A program made the translations under genes and the position numbers. From Nocardioides psychrotolerans (lineage in GTDB: Bacteria; Actinomycetota; Actinomycetes; Propionibacteriales; Nocardioidaceae): a stretch of 64,000 nucleotides of DNA. How positions within the stretch are numbered: position 1 is the stretch's first letter; each line of letters opens with the position of its first letter. Below the pieces are notes generated by a model that made no database searches, was not told the origin of the DNA, and was given only the letters and a program-made list of their open reading frames with translations. The stretch is from positions 284,240 through 348,239 of the forward strand of contig NZ_FOQG01000003.1 in NCBI RefSeq assembly GCF_900113685.1, in the 5' to 3' direction. This document shows, piece by piece, positions 8,691 to 17,208 of the stretch.

Positions 8691-9086
8691 GTGCGCTTCC
8701 TGACCTGGCTCCTGACCACCGCGATCGCCCTCGCGACCGCTGCGTGGCTGATCGACGGCATCCGCTTCTCAGGCCCCTCGCAGGGCACCGCCGAGATCCA
8801 GGAGAAGCTGCTCCCGCTGATCCTGGTCTCGCTGATCCTCGGCGTCGTCACGTCGTTCGTGAAGCCGGTGCTCACGATCCTGAGCTTCCCGTTCGTGATC
8901 ATCACCCTCGGCCTCTTCCTGCTGGTCATCAATGCCGCGATGCTGCTGCTCACCGGCTGGCTGGCCGAGAAGCTCGACATCGGCTTCGACGTCACCGGCT
9001 TCTGGCCGGCGCTGGGCGGCGCGGTCGTCATCACCGTCACCACCTGGATCGTCGACTCGGTCATCGGCCCCGACGAGCGGCGCTGA
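8691..9086 (+). CDS. Phage-holin-4_2-like small membrane protein
   Basis: 131-residue protein with about four hydrophobic helices (residues 3-22, 42-62, 70-92, 105-125), matching the PF04020 'phage holin family 4' that occurs in many bacterial chromosomes without phage. Start GTG 8691. Nothing else nearby is phage-like, so this is a housekeeping membrane protein of unknown role. Two bases separate its stop from the GTG of the phosphatase gene, so the two are co-transcribed. Confidence 0.8.
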   Translation: MRFLTWLLTTAIALATAAWLIDGIRFSGPSQGTAEIQEKLLPLILVSLILGVVTSFVKPVLTILSFPFVIITLGLFLLVINAAMLLLTGWLAEKLDIGFDVTGFWPALGGAVVITVTTWIVDSVIGPDERR

Positions 9087-9088
9087 CG

Positions 9089-9637
9089 GTGCCCGCGGCG
9101 ACGCTGCCACCGGCGCGCACGCCCGGCCAGTACGCCGTGGCGCTGGTCTGCCTGGGCAACATCTGCCGCTCTCCCATGGCCGACGTCGTGCTCTCCGACC
9201 GCGTGGCCGCCGCCGGCCTCGCCGACCGCGTCACGGTCGAGAGCTGCGGCACCGGCGACTGGCACGTCGGGCGCCGCATGGACCACCGCGCCGCAGCCAC
9301 CCTGACCAGCGCCGGCTACAACGCCACGCGCCACCGCGCCCAGCAGCTCGACGACTCCTGGGCCGAACGCTTCGACGTGCTGCTCGCGATGGACGCGAGC
9401 AACCTCGCGGGCACCCGATCAGCGGCCTCTGCCGACGGAGGGGCCGGTGAGCGCGCCCTGCTCTTCCGCACCTTCGACCCGGTCGACCCCGGGGGCGAGG
9501 TCCCGGATCCGTACTACGGTGGGGACAGCGGCTTCGAGGAGGTCCTGGCCATGGTCGAACGCACCACCGAGGTGATCGTGGCCGCCCTCGAGCAGGTGCT
9601 GGGCTCCTCGGGCGATCGCCGGGGCGATCGGTCGTGA
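9089..9637 (+). CDS. Low-molecular-weight protein-tyrosine phosphatase
   Basis: 182 residues. The P-loop CX5R is CLGNICR (Cys21-Arg27) followed by SP, and the general-acid Asp region appears as EVPDPYYGG. This is the LMW-PTP fold that removes phosphate from protein tyrosines in the cytosol (PtpA class). The start GTG 9089 lies just after the previous stop. Its stop overlaps the GTG of the fructosamine kinase gene (GTGA), indicating translational coupling. Confidence 0.92.
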   Translation: MPAATLPPARTPGQYAVALVCLGNICRSPMADVVLSDRVAAAGLADRVTVESCGTGDWHVGRRMDHRAAATLTSAGYNATRHRAQQLDDSWAERFDVLLAMDASNLAGTRSAASADGGAGERALLFRTFDPVDPGGEVPDPYYGGDSGFEEVLAMVERTTEVIVAALEQVLGSSGDRRGDRS

Positions 9638-10500
9638 CCCGCCAGCCGTGGGTCGCCGCGCGCGCCGAGGAGCTCCTCGGGTCCTCGGTCGTGGCCACCG
9701 CACCCATCGCCGGGGGCGACGTCTCCACCGCCACCAAGCTGAGGCTCTCCGACGGCACGACCGCGATCGTCAAGACGCTGCCGCACTCCCCCGAGCACTT
9801 CTTCGAGACCGAGGCGGCCGGCCTCGCGTGGCTGGCCGCGACCACCGACGCGGGGGGTGTCCACGTCCCCGAGGTGCTCGCAGTCGACCCCGAGTGCCTG
9901 ATCCTGCGCTGGGTCGAGCCCGGGAAGAACGGCGTCGAGGCGGCTGCCTCGTTCGGCAGGGCCCTCGCGGTCACGCACGCGGCCGGCGCCCCGTCGTACG
10001 GCGCGGAGGCCGACGGCTTCATCGGCCGCCTGCCGCTGCCCAACCGCACCGCGCCGACGTGGGCGGAGTTCTACGCCGTACGCCGGGTGCTGCCCTACCT
10101 CAAGCTGGCCCGCGACCGCGGCGCGATCACCGACGGGCAGGCGGCCGTCGTCGAGGCGCTCGTCGGACGGCTGACCGACCTGCTGCCCGAGGAGCCGCCC
10201 GCACGGCTGCACGGCGACCTGTGGAACGGCAACGTGCTGTGGGGCCAGGACGGGCACGTGTGGGTCATCGACCCTGCGGCCTACGCCGGTCATCGCGAGG
10301 TCGACCTGGCGATGCTCGCCATGTTCGGGCTGCCGCACCTGCCGCGCGTGCTCGAGGCCTACGACGAGGCCACCCCGCTCGCCGACGGCTGGGAGGACCG
10401 CATCGGGCTGCACCAGGTCTTCCCGCTGCTGGTCCACGCCTGCCTGTTCGGCGGCGGCTACGGCGCACGCGCTGCCGAGACCGCCGCGCGCTACCTCTGA
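9634..10500 (+). CDS. Fructosamine kinase family protein
   Basis: 288-residue aminoglycoside-phosphotransferase-fold kinase that phosphorylates ketoamines on glycated proteins or amino acids, leading to their deglycation. Visible motifs are the N-terminal [13 protein letters not shown]-binding IVKTL, catalytic [12 protein letters not shown] and the metal-binding [17 protein letters not shown], all characteristic of the family. It is coupled to the upstream phosphatase gene by a GTGA overlap. Confidence 0.9.
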   Translation: MTRQPWVAARAEELLGSSVVATAPIAGGDVSTATKLRLSDGTTAIVKTLPHSPEHFFETEAAGLAWLAATTDAGGVHVPEVLAVDPECLILRWVEPGKNGVEAAASFGRALAVTHAAGAPSYGAEADGFIGRLPLPNRTAPTWAEFYAVRRVLPYLKLARDRGAITDGQAAVVEALVGRLTDLLPEEPPARLHGDLWNGNVLWGQDGHVWVIDPAAYAGHREVDLAMLAMFGLPHLPRVLEAYDEATPLADGWEDRIGLHQVFPLLVHACLFGGGYGARAAETAARYL

Positions 10501-10511
10501 GGTCCCCAGCT

Positions 10512-10528
10512 CTCAGGACGCACTCAGG
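10512..10528. promoter_or_regulatory. CTCAGG direct repeat upstream of mprA (candidate response-regulator box)
   Basis: CTCAGG occurs at 10512-10517 and 10523-10528, 11 bp apart, on the same helical face. Tandem direct half-sites with one-turn spacing are how OmpR/PhoB-class regulators such as MprA bind. It lies 22 bp before the GTG start, so autoregulation is inferred. Confidence 0.45.
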
Positions 10529-10549
10529 CGTTCCTGGCACAGTGGCACC

Positions 10550-11247
<698 letters not shown>

Positions 11248-11251
<4 letters not shown>

Positions 11252-12657
11252 GCGAGCCCGAGGTCGGGCGCTGGCGCTACCGCCGGTCGCTCGCCAGCCG
11301 GGTCACGCTGCTCACGACCATGGCGGTGGGGGTGACCGTGGCCTTCCTCGCTGCCGGCGCCTACGTGACGGTGCGCATGCAGCTCCAGTCGACCCTCGAC
11401 GACACCCTCTACGAACGGGCCTACCAGACGACGGAGGCGCCCACGATCCTCAACCGACGCACCGGCGACCAGGTGCCGGCCTGGGCGCTGGTCGCGACCG
11501 ACCTGCGCATCGCGCTCGTCTACGAGGACGGCACCGTCTACCGCCCCGAGCAGCTCGACGACCCGCCGGCGCTCGGCGACCCCGAGCTCGACGTCGCGCA
11601 GGGCGAGAAGGCGTCCAGCATCCGCACCGTCCTGGGCGGGCCGGTCGCCTACCGGGTCGTCACCGTGCCCTACGGCGACGGCCAGGCGTTGGTCATCGCC
11701 CAGTCCCTCGACGGGCAGCAGCGGGTCCTGAGCAAGCTCGGCATCGTGATGCTGATCTTCGGCCTCCTCGGAGTCGCCGCCGCCGGGGCCGCAGGCTTCG
11801 GCGTGGCCCGCAACGGCCTGCGCCCCGTGCGGCGGCTGACGAGCTCGGTCGAGCACATCGCGCGCACCGAGGACCTCACCCCCCTGCCGGTCGAGGGGGA
11901 CGACGAGATCGCCCGCCTCGCCTCGGCGTTCAACGCGATGCTCGCCGCCCTGTCGGCCTCACGCGACCGGCAGCGCCAGCTGGTCGCCGATGCCGGCCAC
12001 GAGCTGCGGACGCCGCTGACCTCGCTGCGCACCAACGTCGACCTGCTCACCCAGGCCTCGGAGCCCGACGGTCCCGACCTGCCGCCCGAGGCGCGCGCCG
12101 AGCTGCTCGAGGACATCCGCGCCCAGATCGAGGAGCTGACGACCTTGATCGGCGACCTGATGGAGCTCTCCCGTGACGAGCCGCTGGCGCCCGTCGTCGA
12201 GCCGGTCGACCTGACCGAGGTCGTCGACCACGCCGTCGCCCGCGTGCGGCTGCGCGCCCCCGCCGCCACCTTCGACGTCGACGCCCGGGCCTGGTGGGTC
12301 GAGGGTGACGCCAACGCACTGGAGCGGGCCGTGACCAACCTGCTCGACAACGCCGCCAAGTGGAGCCCCACCGACGGCACCGTCACGGTGCGCCTGCGCG
12401 ACGGCCTGCTCACCGTCGACGACGAGGGTCAAGGCATTGCCGAGGCCGACCGGCCCCATGTCTTCGACCGCTTCTGGCGCTCCGACGAGTCGCGCACCAT
12501 GCCCGGCTCGGGGCTCGGCCTCTCCATCGTCCGCCAGGTCGCCGACCGCCACTCCGGCACGGTCGCCGCGGCGGCCTCGCCCTCCGGGGGCGCCCGGCTC
12601 TCGCTGTGGCTGCCCGGCACACCCGCACCCGCCGTCCGCGAGGTCGTCCATGGCTGA
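11248..12657 (+). CDS. mprB: Sensor histidine kinase MprB-like
   Basis: 469 residues: TM1 (about 20-43), an extracytoplasmic sensor region (44-163), TM2 (164-186), HAMP (187-240), a HisKA domain with phospho-acceptor His251 ([16 protein letters not shown]) and an HATPase domain with N-box ([11 protein letters not shown]), DDEGQGI and [12 protein letters not shown]. It phosphorylates MprA. It is coupled to mprA and overlaps the following lipoprotein gene by 8 bp, so the lipoprotein belongs to the same operon. Confidence 0.92.
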
Positions 12658-13219
12658 GCGTCACCTGCCCCTACGCCCCGGCGCGCTGCTCGGTGGCCTC
12701 GCCCTCGCGGCCACCCTCGCAGCCACCCTCGGGGCGTGCGGCGACGAGGCACCGGCGACCGACCCCGCCGCCGCCGTACCCACCACCCCGCTGTGGAACC
12801 CCTGCGACGGCCTGAGCGCCGAGGGCGTCTCCGAGGTTCTCGGGACCGTGGTCACGATGGACGCCGGTCGTCCTGCGGTGCCGCGGTGCGCGTTCACGCC
12901 TGCCGAGGAGGGCGGCGCGGCGATCGACGCCAACTACGTGCTCTTCCCGGCCGGTCTCGACGAGGCCTGGGACACGATGGGCGAGCTCGACGGCACCGTC
13001 ACCAACCCGACGATCGCGCGCGCGGACGACGCGCGGGTGGTCGTCAACGTGGACGACGGCTCGTTGCTGGTCACCGGCTTCGTGCAGAACGACGACCTGA
13101 TCCAGGTCGTCAACCTGGTCGACCCCGCGCCCTACGACAGGGTCGTCGCCCTGCGCGCCGTGCGTCAGGTCATGACGGATCTGTCCGCGCACGCCGACGG
13201 GTCCGCGTTCGGCGGCTGA
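12650..13219 (+). CDS. DUF3558-like lipoprotein
   Basis: 189-residue predicted lipoprotein: signal peptide with lipobox LGAC (Cys30), a Pro/Ala linker, then a domain with conserved Cys (NPCDGL, PRCAFTP) resembling DUF3558 proteins of actinobacteria. Start ATG 12650 overlaps the end of the kinase gene. Co-expression with mprAB suggests it senses or buffers an envelope signal, but no function is known. The gene ends 6 bp before a repeat cluster. Confidence 0.75.
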   Translation: MAERHLPLRPGALLGGLALAATLAATLGACGDEAPATDPAAAVPTTPLWNPCDGLSAEGVSEVLGTVVTMDAGRPAVPRCAFTPAEEGGAAIDANYVLFPAGLDEAWDTMGELDGTVTNPTIARADDARVVVNVDDGSLLVTGFVQNDDLIQVVNLVDPAPYDRVVALRAVRQVMTDLSAHADGSAFGG

Positions 13220-13225
13220 CCATCT

Positions 13226-13317
13226 GCCGAGTCGGCGCGATGTCGCAGCGCCGTACGCCGAGTCGGCGCGATGTCGCAGCGCCACGCTGGGTCTCCGTGC
13301 GACATTGCGCCGACTCG
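13226..13317. repeat. Dispersed 20-bp repeat cluster forming a bidirectional terminator-like hairpin
   Basis: CGAGTCGGCGCGATGTCGCA is present at 13228-13247 and 13259-13278 as direct copies 31 bp apart (the shared unit is longer, GCC...GCGCC). It is present inverted, with one mismatch, at 13298-13317. The second and third copies can pair into a 20-bp stem with a 19-base loop. The cluster fills the gap between convergent genes (lipoprotein and pabB). Another single copy is at 51981-52000, again between convergent genes. Confidence 0.75.
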
Positions 13318-13325
13318 CGCTCCGG

Positions 13326-14633
13326 TCAGTCGAAGACCGCGAGCAGCCGCTCGGCCTTGACCAGCGACTCCTCGTGCTCGAGCGACACCTCGGACTGCAC
13401 GGTGATGCCGCCGCCGGTGCCGAGCACGTAACGCCCGTCGCCGGTGGTCGTCAGCGAGCGGATGACGACGCCCAGGTCGGCGCGGCCGTCGGCGCAGACC
13501 CAGCCGAAGGCGCCGGAGTAGACCCCCCGCGAGGTGTCCTCGACGGCCTCGATGATCTGCATCGTGCGCAGCTTGGGCGCGCCGGTCATCGAGCCGGCCG
13601 GGAAGAGCGTGCGCAGGGCCTCGATCGTGCTCACCCCGTGAGCAAGACGCCCGCGCACGGTCGAGACCAGCTGGTGCACGGTCTCGTAGGACTCGACCGC
13701 CATCAGCTCGGGCACCTCCACGCTCCCCGGCTCGCAGACCATGGCAAGGTCGTTGCGCAGCAGGTCGACGATCATCAGGTTCTCCGCCGCGAACCGCGGG
13801 TCCGTCGCGAGCGAGTGCCGCTCGCGCTCGTCGTCCTCGGGCGTCGCGCCGCGCCTCGTGGTGCCCTTGATCGGCTTGGTCTCCAGCGTCCGGTCGGCCC
13901 TCACGAGGGCGTAGCGCTCCGGCGAAGAGCTCAGCAACCAGGCGCGCGCGTCGGCGAGGTCGTGCTGGAGGAAGCCGGCGTACGGCGCGGGGTTGAGCTC
14001 GCGCAGCTGCAGGTAGGCGGTCACGGGGTCGAGGTCGCTGAGGGTCTCGAGCCGGTAGGTCAGGTTGACCTCGTAGGAGTTGCCGGCGTGCAGCTCCTCC
14101 TGGACCCGCTCGAAGGCGGTGGTGTAGGCGGCTGGTGGCGGGCTGGTCGGTGCGGCCGTCCGGGTCGTGTGCCGGAGACCCCGCGGTGGGGCTGCCTGCG
14201 GCACACGACCCGCATCCGCGCCGGGCCCGGCTGCCGGCGTCGCGTGCTCGAACAGCCGCACGTGCCGCGCCCGCATCCACACCGCGTCGGGCAGCACCTC
14301 CCTCGCGGCAGGGCGGTCGACGGACGCCGGCAGATCGGGACGTGAGGCATAGCCGAGGTAGCCGAACCACTGGTCCCGTGGCCCACCCGCGGCCAGCTCG
14401 GCGGCCAGCACCGCGAAGACGTCGTCGCCGACCACGCTCGACCGCTCGCCGACGTGCCGGGTCACCTCCCGCGCCACCGCGTCGTAGGAGATCGACACGT
14501 CGTCGGGCTCGAGCCAGCCGATGAGCGAGCGGCGGCCCGACCACTCGCGCGCCCCACCGCCGTCGAGCCAGAAGCAACGCGGGTGCTCCGCCGCGACCTC
14601 GCGGAAGAACGCGACCGGGTCGCCGGTGGTCAC
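13326..14633 (-). CDS. pabB: Aminodeoxychorismate synthase component I
   Basis: 435 residues; chorismate-binding enzyme that makes 4-amino-4-deoxychorismate for folate using ammonia from PabA. It has the PabB-type ETKPIKGT active-site Lys (about 256) rather than the TrpE form, plus LLRNDLAMV, GSMTGAPK and GGGIT. GTG start at 14633 overlaps the pabA stop (GTGA). Residues about 135-170 are an unusual Pro/Ala/Arg-rich linker whose DNA contains a near-perfect palindrome (14161-14212), apparently an inserted element kept in frame. The enzyme domains on both sides look intact. Confidence 0.9.
   Translation of the reverse strand: MTTGDPVAFFREVAAEHPRCFWLDGGGAREWSGRRSLIGWLEPDDVSISYDAVAREVTRHVGERSSVVGDDVFAVLAAELAAGGPRDQWFGYLGYASRPDLPASVDRPAAREVLPDAVWMRARHVRLFEHATPAAGPGADAGRVPQAAPPRGLRHTTRTAAPTSPPPAAYTTAFERVQEELHAGNSYEVNLTYRLETLSDLDPVTAYLQLRELNPAPYAGFLQHDLADARAWLLSSSPERYALVRADRTLETKPIKGTTRRGATPEDDERERHSLATDPRFAAENLMIVDLLRNDLAMVCEPGSVEVPELMAVESYETVHQLVSTVRGRLAHGVSTIEALRTLFPAGSMTGAPKLRTMQIIEAVEDTSRGVYSGAFGWVCADGRADLGVVIRSLTTTGDGRYVLGTGGGITVQSEVSLEHEESLVKAERLLAVFD
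14161..14212. repeat. Palindromic element inside pabB
   Basis: CGGGTCGTGTGCCG (14161-14174) and its exact reverse complement CGGCACACGACCCG (14199-14212) flank a 24-base centre that itself holds a CCCC/GGGG stem (14179-14182, 14188-14191). The element is read in frame as part of the flexible linker between PabB domains. It looks like a small palindromic insertion rather than a coding constraint. Confidence 0.65.
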
Positions 14634-15235
14634 CTGCACCCCAGGAAGTTGGCCACCAGCAGGGCGCCGTGCTCGGACAGCACCGACTCGGGGTGGAACT
14701 GCACGCCGGCGAGCGGGAGCTCGCGGTGCTCGACGCCCATCGTCAGACCGGTCAGCCCGTCCACGGCCGTGACCCGCAGGCACGGGGGCAGCTCGACCGC
14801 GGCCAGCGAGTGGTAGCGCACGGCCCGGAAGCCGTCCGGCACGCCCGCGAAGACCCCGGTGCCGTCGTGGTCGACCCGCGCCACCACACCGTGCCCGGGG
14901 GGCACCCGCTCGACGCGGCCGCCGTACGACGTCACGAGGCCCTGCATCCCCAGGCACACCCCGAGCACGGGCCGACTGCCGGAGAGCAGGACCTCACGCC
15001 CCACCGCGAAGTCCGCCTCCACGTCGGGCCGCCCGGGCCCGGGCGAGAGCACGACGTGGGAGTGCTCGAGCACGGTGGCGCCGTCGACCTCGTCGTGCTG
15101 CACCACCCGCGGCAGGACGCCGGTCACGCCGGCGACCAGGTGCACCAGGTTGTAGGTGTAGGAGTCGTGGTGGTCGACCACCACGACGTCCGGCACCACG
15201 ACGTCCGGATCCACCTCGGGCTCCACCTCGGGCAC
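14630..15235 (-). CDS. pabA: Glutamine amidotransferase, aminodeoxychorismate/anthranilate synthase component II
   Basis: 201-residue class-I glutamine amidotransferase. Motifs: VVDHHDSYTYNLVHLV, SPGPGRPD, nucleophile elbow GVCLGMQ and VQFHPES. It supplies ammonia to PabB, and possibly to TrpE, as PabA/TrpG proteins are often shared. GTG start at 15235. The first about 15 residues are an acidic EVEPEVDPD stretch encoded by near-repeated DNA. It is coupled to pabB by GTGA, and lies 7 bp after the PhzE-like gene. Confidence 0.9.
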   Translation of the reverse strand: MPEVEPEVDPDVVVPDVVVVDHHDSYTYNLVHLVAGVTGVLPRVVQHDEVDGATVLEHSHVVLSPGPGRPDVEADFAVGREVLLSGSRPVLGVCLGMQGLVTSYGGRVERVPPGHGVVARVDHDGTGVFAGVPDGFRAVRYHSLAAVELPPCLRVTAVDGLTGLTMGVEHRELPLAGVQFHPESVLSEHGALLVANFLGCR

Positions 15236-15242
15236 TCCGGCC

Positions 15243-17180
15243 CTAGCCGTGCTCGGGCCCGCCGAGCAGCAGGTCGACGACGAGCTCGTGCAGCACGTCG
15301 TAGCCGCGCTCGGTCAGGATCGACTCGGCGTGGAACTGGATGCCGCGGTAGTGCGGACCCGTGAGCACGTTGATGTCGTGGGTCTCCTCGTCGGCGTCGA
15401 CGGTGACGCCCTCGGGCAACGAGCCACCGGCAGCGTCGACCCGACCGACGAAGGTGTTGTAGAAGCCGACCCGCTCGGTGCGGCCGTTGACGACCACGGG
15501 CGACTGGGTGCCCTGGAAGACGATGTCCTTGTAGACCAACGGGATCCCGAGCACGTGGCACAACGTCTGGTGCCCCAGGCAGACCGCGAGGAACGGCTGC
15601 TCCTGCCCGAGCAGCTCAGCGACGGCGGCACGCATCCGGGCGATCTTGGGGTCGTCGCCGTCGCGCGGGTCACCGGGGCCGGGGCCGACGATCACCAGGT
15701 CGTGGCCGTCGAGACAGCCGGCGACGTAGTCCTCGTGGCGCACGACCGTGCTGGTCAGGCCGAGCACCCCGAGCACGTGACGCAGCATGTTGACGAAGTC
15801 ATCCTCGCCGTCGAGGATCACCACGCTCTTGCCGGCCAGGCGCCGGTCCGGCGGCGAGCCGGCCTGGTCGGTCAGCCAGAAGGCGCTGAGCCGGCGGTTG
15901 CGCTTGTTGAGCGAGAGCAGCACGTCCTCGTCGTTGACGAGCTCGGCGATCTTGACGTCGGGCACCGGCGCTGCGGGCACCAGGCCGAAGGCGCGCAGGA
16001 TGCCCGCGGCCTTGGCGTGCGTCTCCGCCACCTCGTAGGCCGGGTCGGAGTCACGCACCAGCGTGGCACCGGCGGTCACCTTGAGCCGCCCGTCGAGAGA
16101 GACGTCGGCGGAGCGGATGACGATGGGGCTGTCGACGACCGGCCCGCCATCGGGGTCGCGACCGAGGATCGCGAGGGCCGCGCCGTAGTAGCCACGCCCC
16201 TCGGTCTCGTAGTGCTTGATCAGCCGGCACGCGTTCTCCACGGGGCTGCCCGTGACAGTGGCGGCGAACATCGTGTCGCGCAGGACCTCGCGCACGTCGC
16301 GCTCGGTGTGGCCGGCGAGGAGGTACTCGGTGTGGATCAGGTGCGTCATCGGCTTGAGGAACGGTCCGAGCACCTGGCCACCCTCGTGGCAGATGTCGCA
16401 CATCATCTTCAGCTCCTCGTCGACGACCATGAAGAGCTCGTAGATCTCCTTCTCGTCGTCGAGGAAGTCCAGGAGCTGCGCCTTGGCCGTGCCGGCGGCG
16501 TCGCCGGAGCGGGGGATGCGGAAGGTGCCGCTGATCGGGTTCATCCGGACGTCACCGCCGTGGATGGTGACGTGCCGCTCCGGGCTCGCACCCACGAGGT
16601 AGCGGTCACCGGTGAAGAACAGGTAGGTCCAGTAGGCACCACGCTCGCTCTCGAGCAGCCGCTTCAGGACGGTCAGCGCGGTGGCGGCGCTCCAGTCGGC
16701 GACCTGGGCCCGGTAGTGGCGCCCGATCACCAGGTTGGCGCCCTCGCCCTGGCCGATCTCGTCCTCGATGATCGCCTCGACCAGGACCGCGTAGAGCTCG
16801 TCGTCGGTCTCGAACCCGCCGCGGTCGGTGAACTCGACGGGCACGTCGTCGATCGCCTCGATGATCTCGGCGACGGAGAACTCCAGCTCGGTCTGGACGT
16901 CGACGACCACCAGCGGGGTGCCGTCGTCGTGGGCCGCGAAGCCGCGCTCCGCGACCTGCCGGAACGGCACCGCGACCAGCCGGTCGGCGATGTGGCCCTC
17001 CTGGGGCGGCCCCTCCTCGAGAGGTACGTCGAGCAGCGACTCCACCACGCTGCGCCGGCCGCCCACCAGGCCGACCGTGTCGCGGTCACCCGCGCGGGTC
17101 GAGCGGCGGATGATCGCCCATGCCTCGTGCCCCTGGAGCGCGGCGATGGCGTCCCGGGCGGCAGAGGTCGACTCAGACAT
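15243..17180 (-). CDS. PhzE-like 2-amino-2-deoxyisochorismate (ADIC)/anthranilate synthase, fused two-domain
   Basis: 645 residues: an N-terminal chorismate-using domain (about 1-420; NPISGTFR, FMVVDEELKMMCDICH, HTEYLLAGH, ATVTGSPVENACRLIKHYE, GRGYYGAAL) fused to a C-terminal class-I amidotransferase (about 430-640; VGPGPGDPRD, AVCLGHQTL, GIQFHAES). Fusion order, length and motifs match PhzE of phenazine clusters, which converts chorismate to ADIC, better than TrpEG. No other phenazine genes are present. The product may feed another pathway or the enzyme may act as an accessory anthranilate synthase (inference). TAGGCT six bases before the ATG suggests a leaderless promoter. Confidence 0.82.
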   Translation of the reverse strand: MSESTSAARDAIAALQGHEAWAIIRRSTRAGDRDTVGLVGGRRSVVESLLDVPLEEGPPQEGHIADRLVAVPFRQVAERGFAAHDDGTPLVVVDVQTELEFSVAEIIEAIDDVPVEFTDRGGFETDDELYAVLVEAIIEDEIGQGEGANLVIGRHYRAQVADWSAATALTVLKRLLESERGAYWTYLFFTGDRYLVGASPERHVTIHGGDVRMNPISGTFRIPRSGDAAGTAKAQLLDFLDDEKEIYELFMVVDEELKMMCDICHEGGQVLGPFLKPMTHLIHTEYLLAGHTERDVREVLRDTMFAATVTGSPVENACRLIKHYETEGRGYYGAALAILGRDPDGGPVVDSPIVIRSADVSLDGRLKVTAGATLVRDSDPAYEVAETHAKAAGILRAFGLVPAAPVPDVKIAELVNDEDVLLSLNKRNRRLSAFWLTDQAGSPPDRRLAGKSVVILDGEDDFVNMLRHVLGVLGLTSTVVRHEDYVAGCLDGHDLVIVGPGPGDPRDGDDPKIARMRAAVAELLGQEQPFLAVCLGHQTLCHVLGIPLVYKDIVFQGTQSPVVVNGRTERVGFYNTFVGRVDAAGGSLPEGVTVDADEETHDINVLTGPHYRGIQFHAESILTERGYDVLHELVVDLLLGGPEHG

Positions 17181-17208
17181 GGCCGCAGCCTAGTTCCGGA
17201 GCCCTCGC

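Noticed and set aside
8691..9086. Prophage remnant suggested by the holin-like protein
   Set aside because: The PF04020-type protein is common in chromosomes and no other phage gene is nearby.
15243..17180. Phenazine gene cluster
   Set aside because: Only the PhzE-like gene is present; phzD, phzF and phzG partners are absent from the window.
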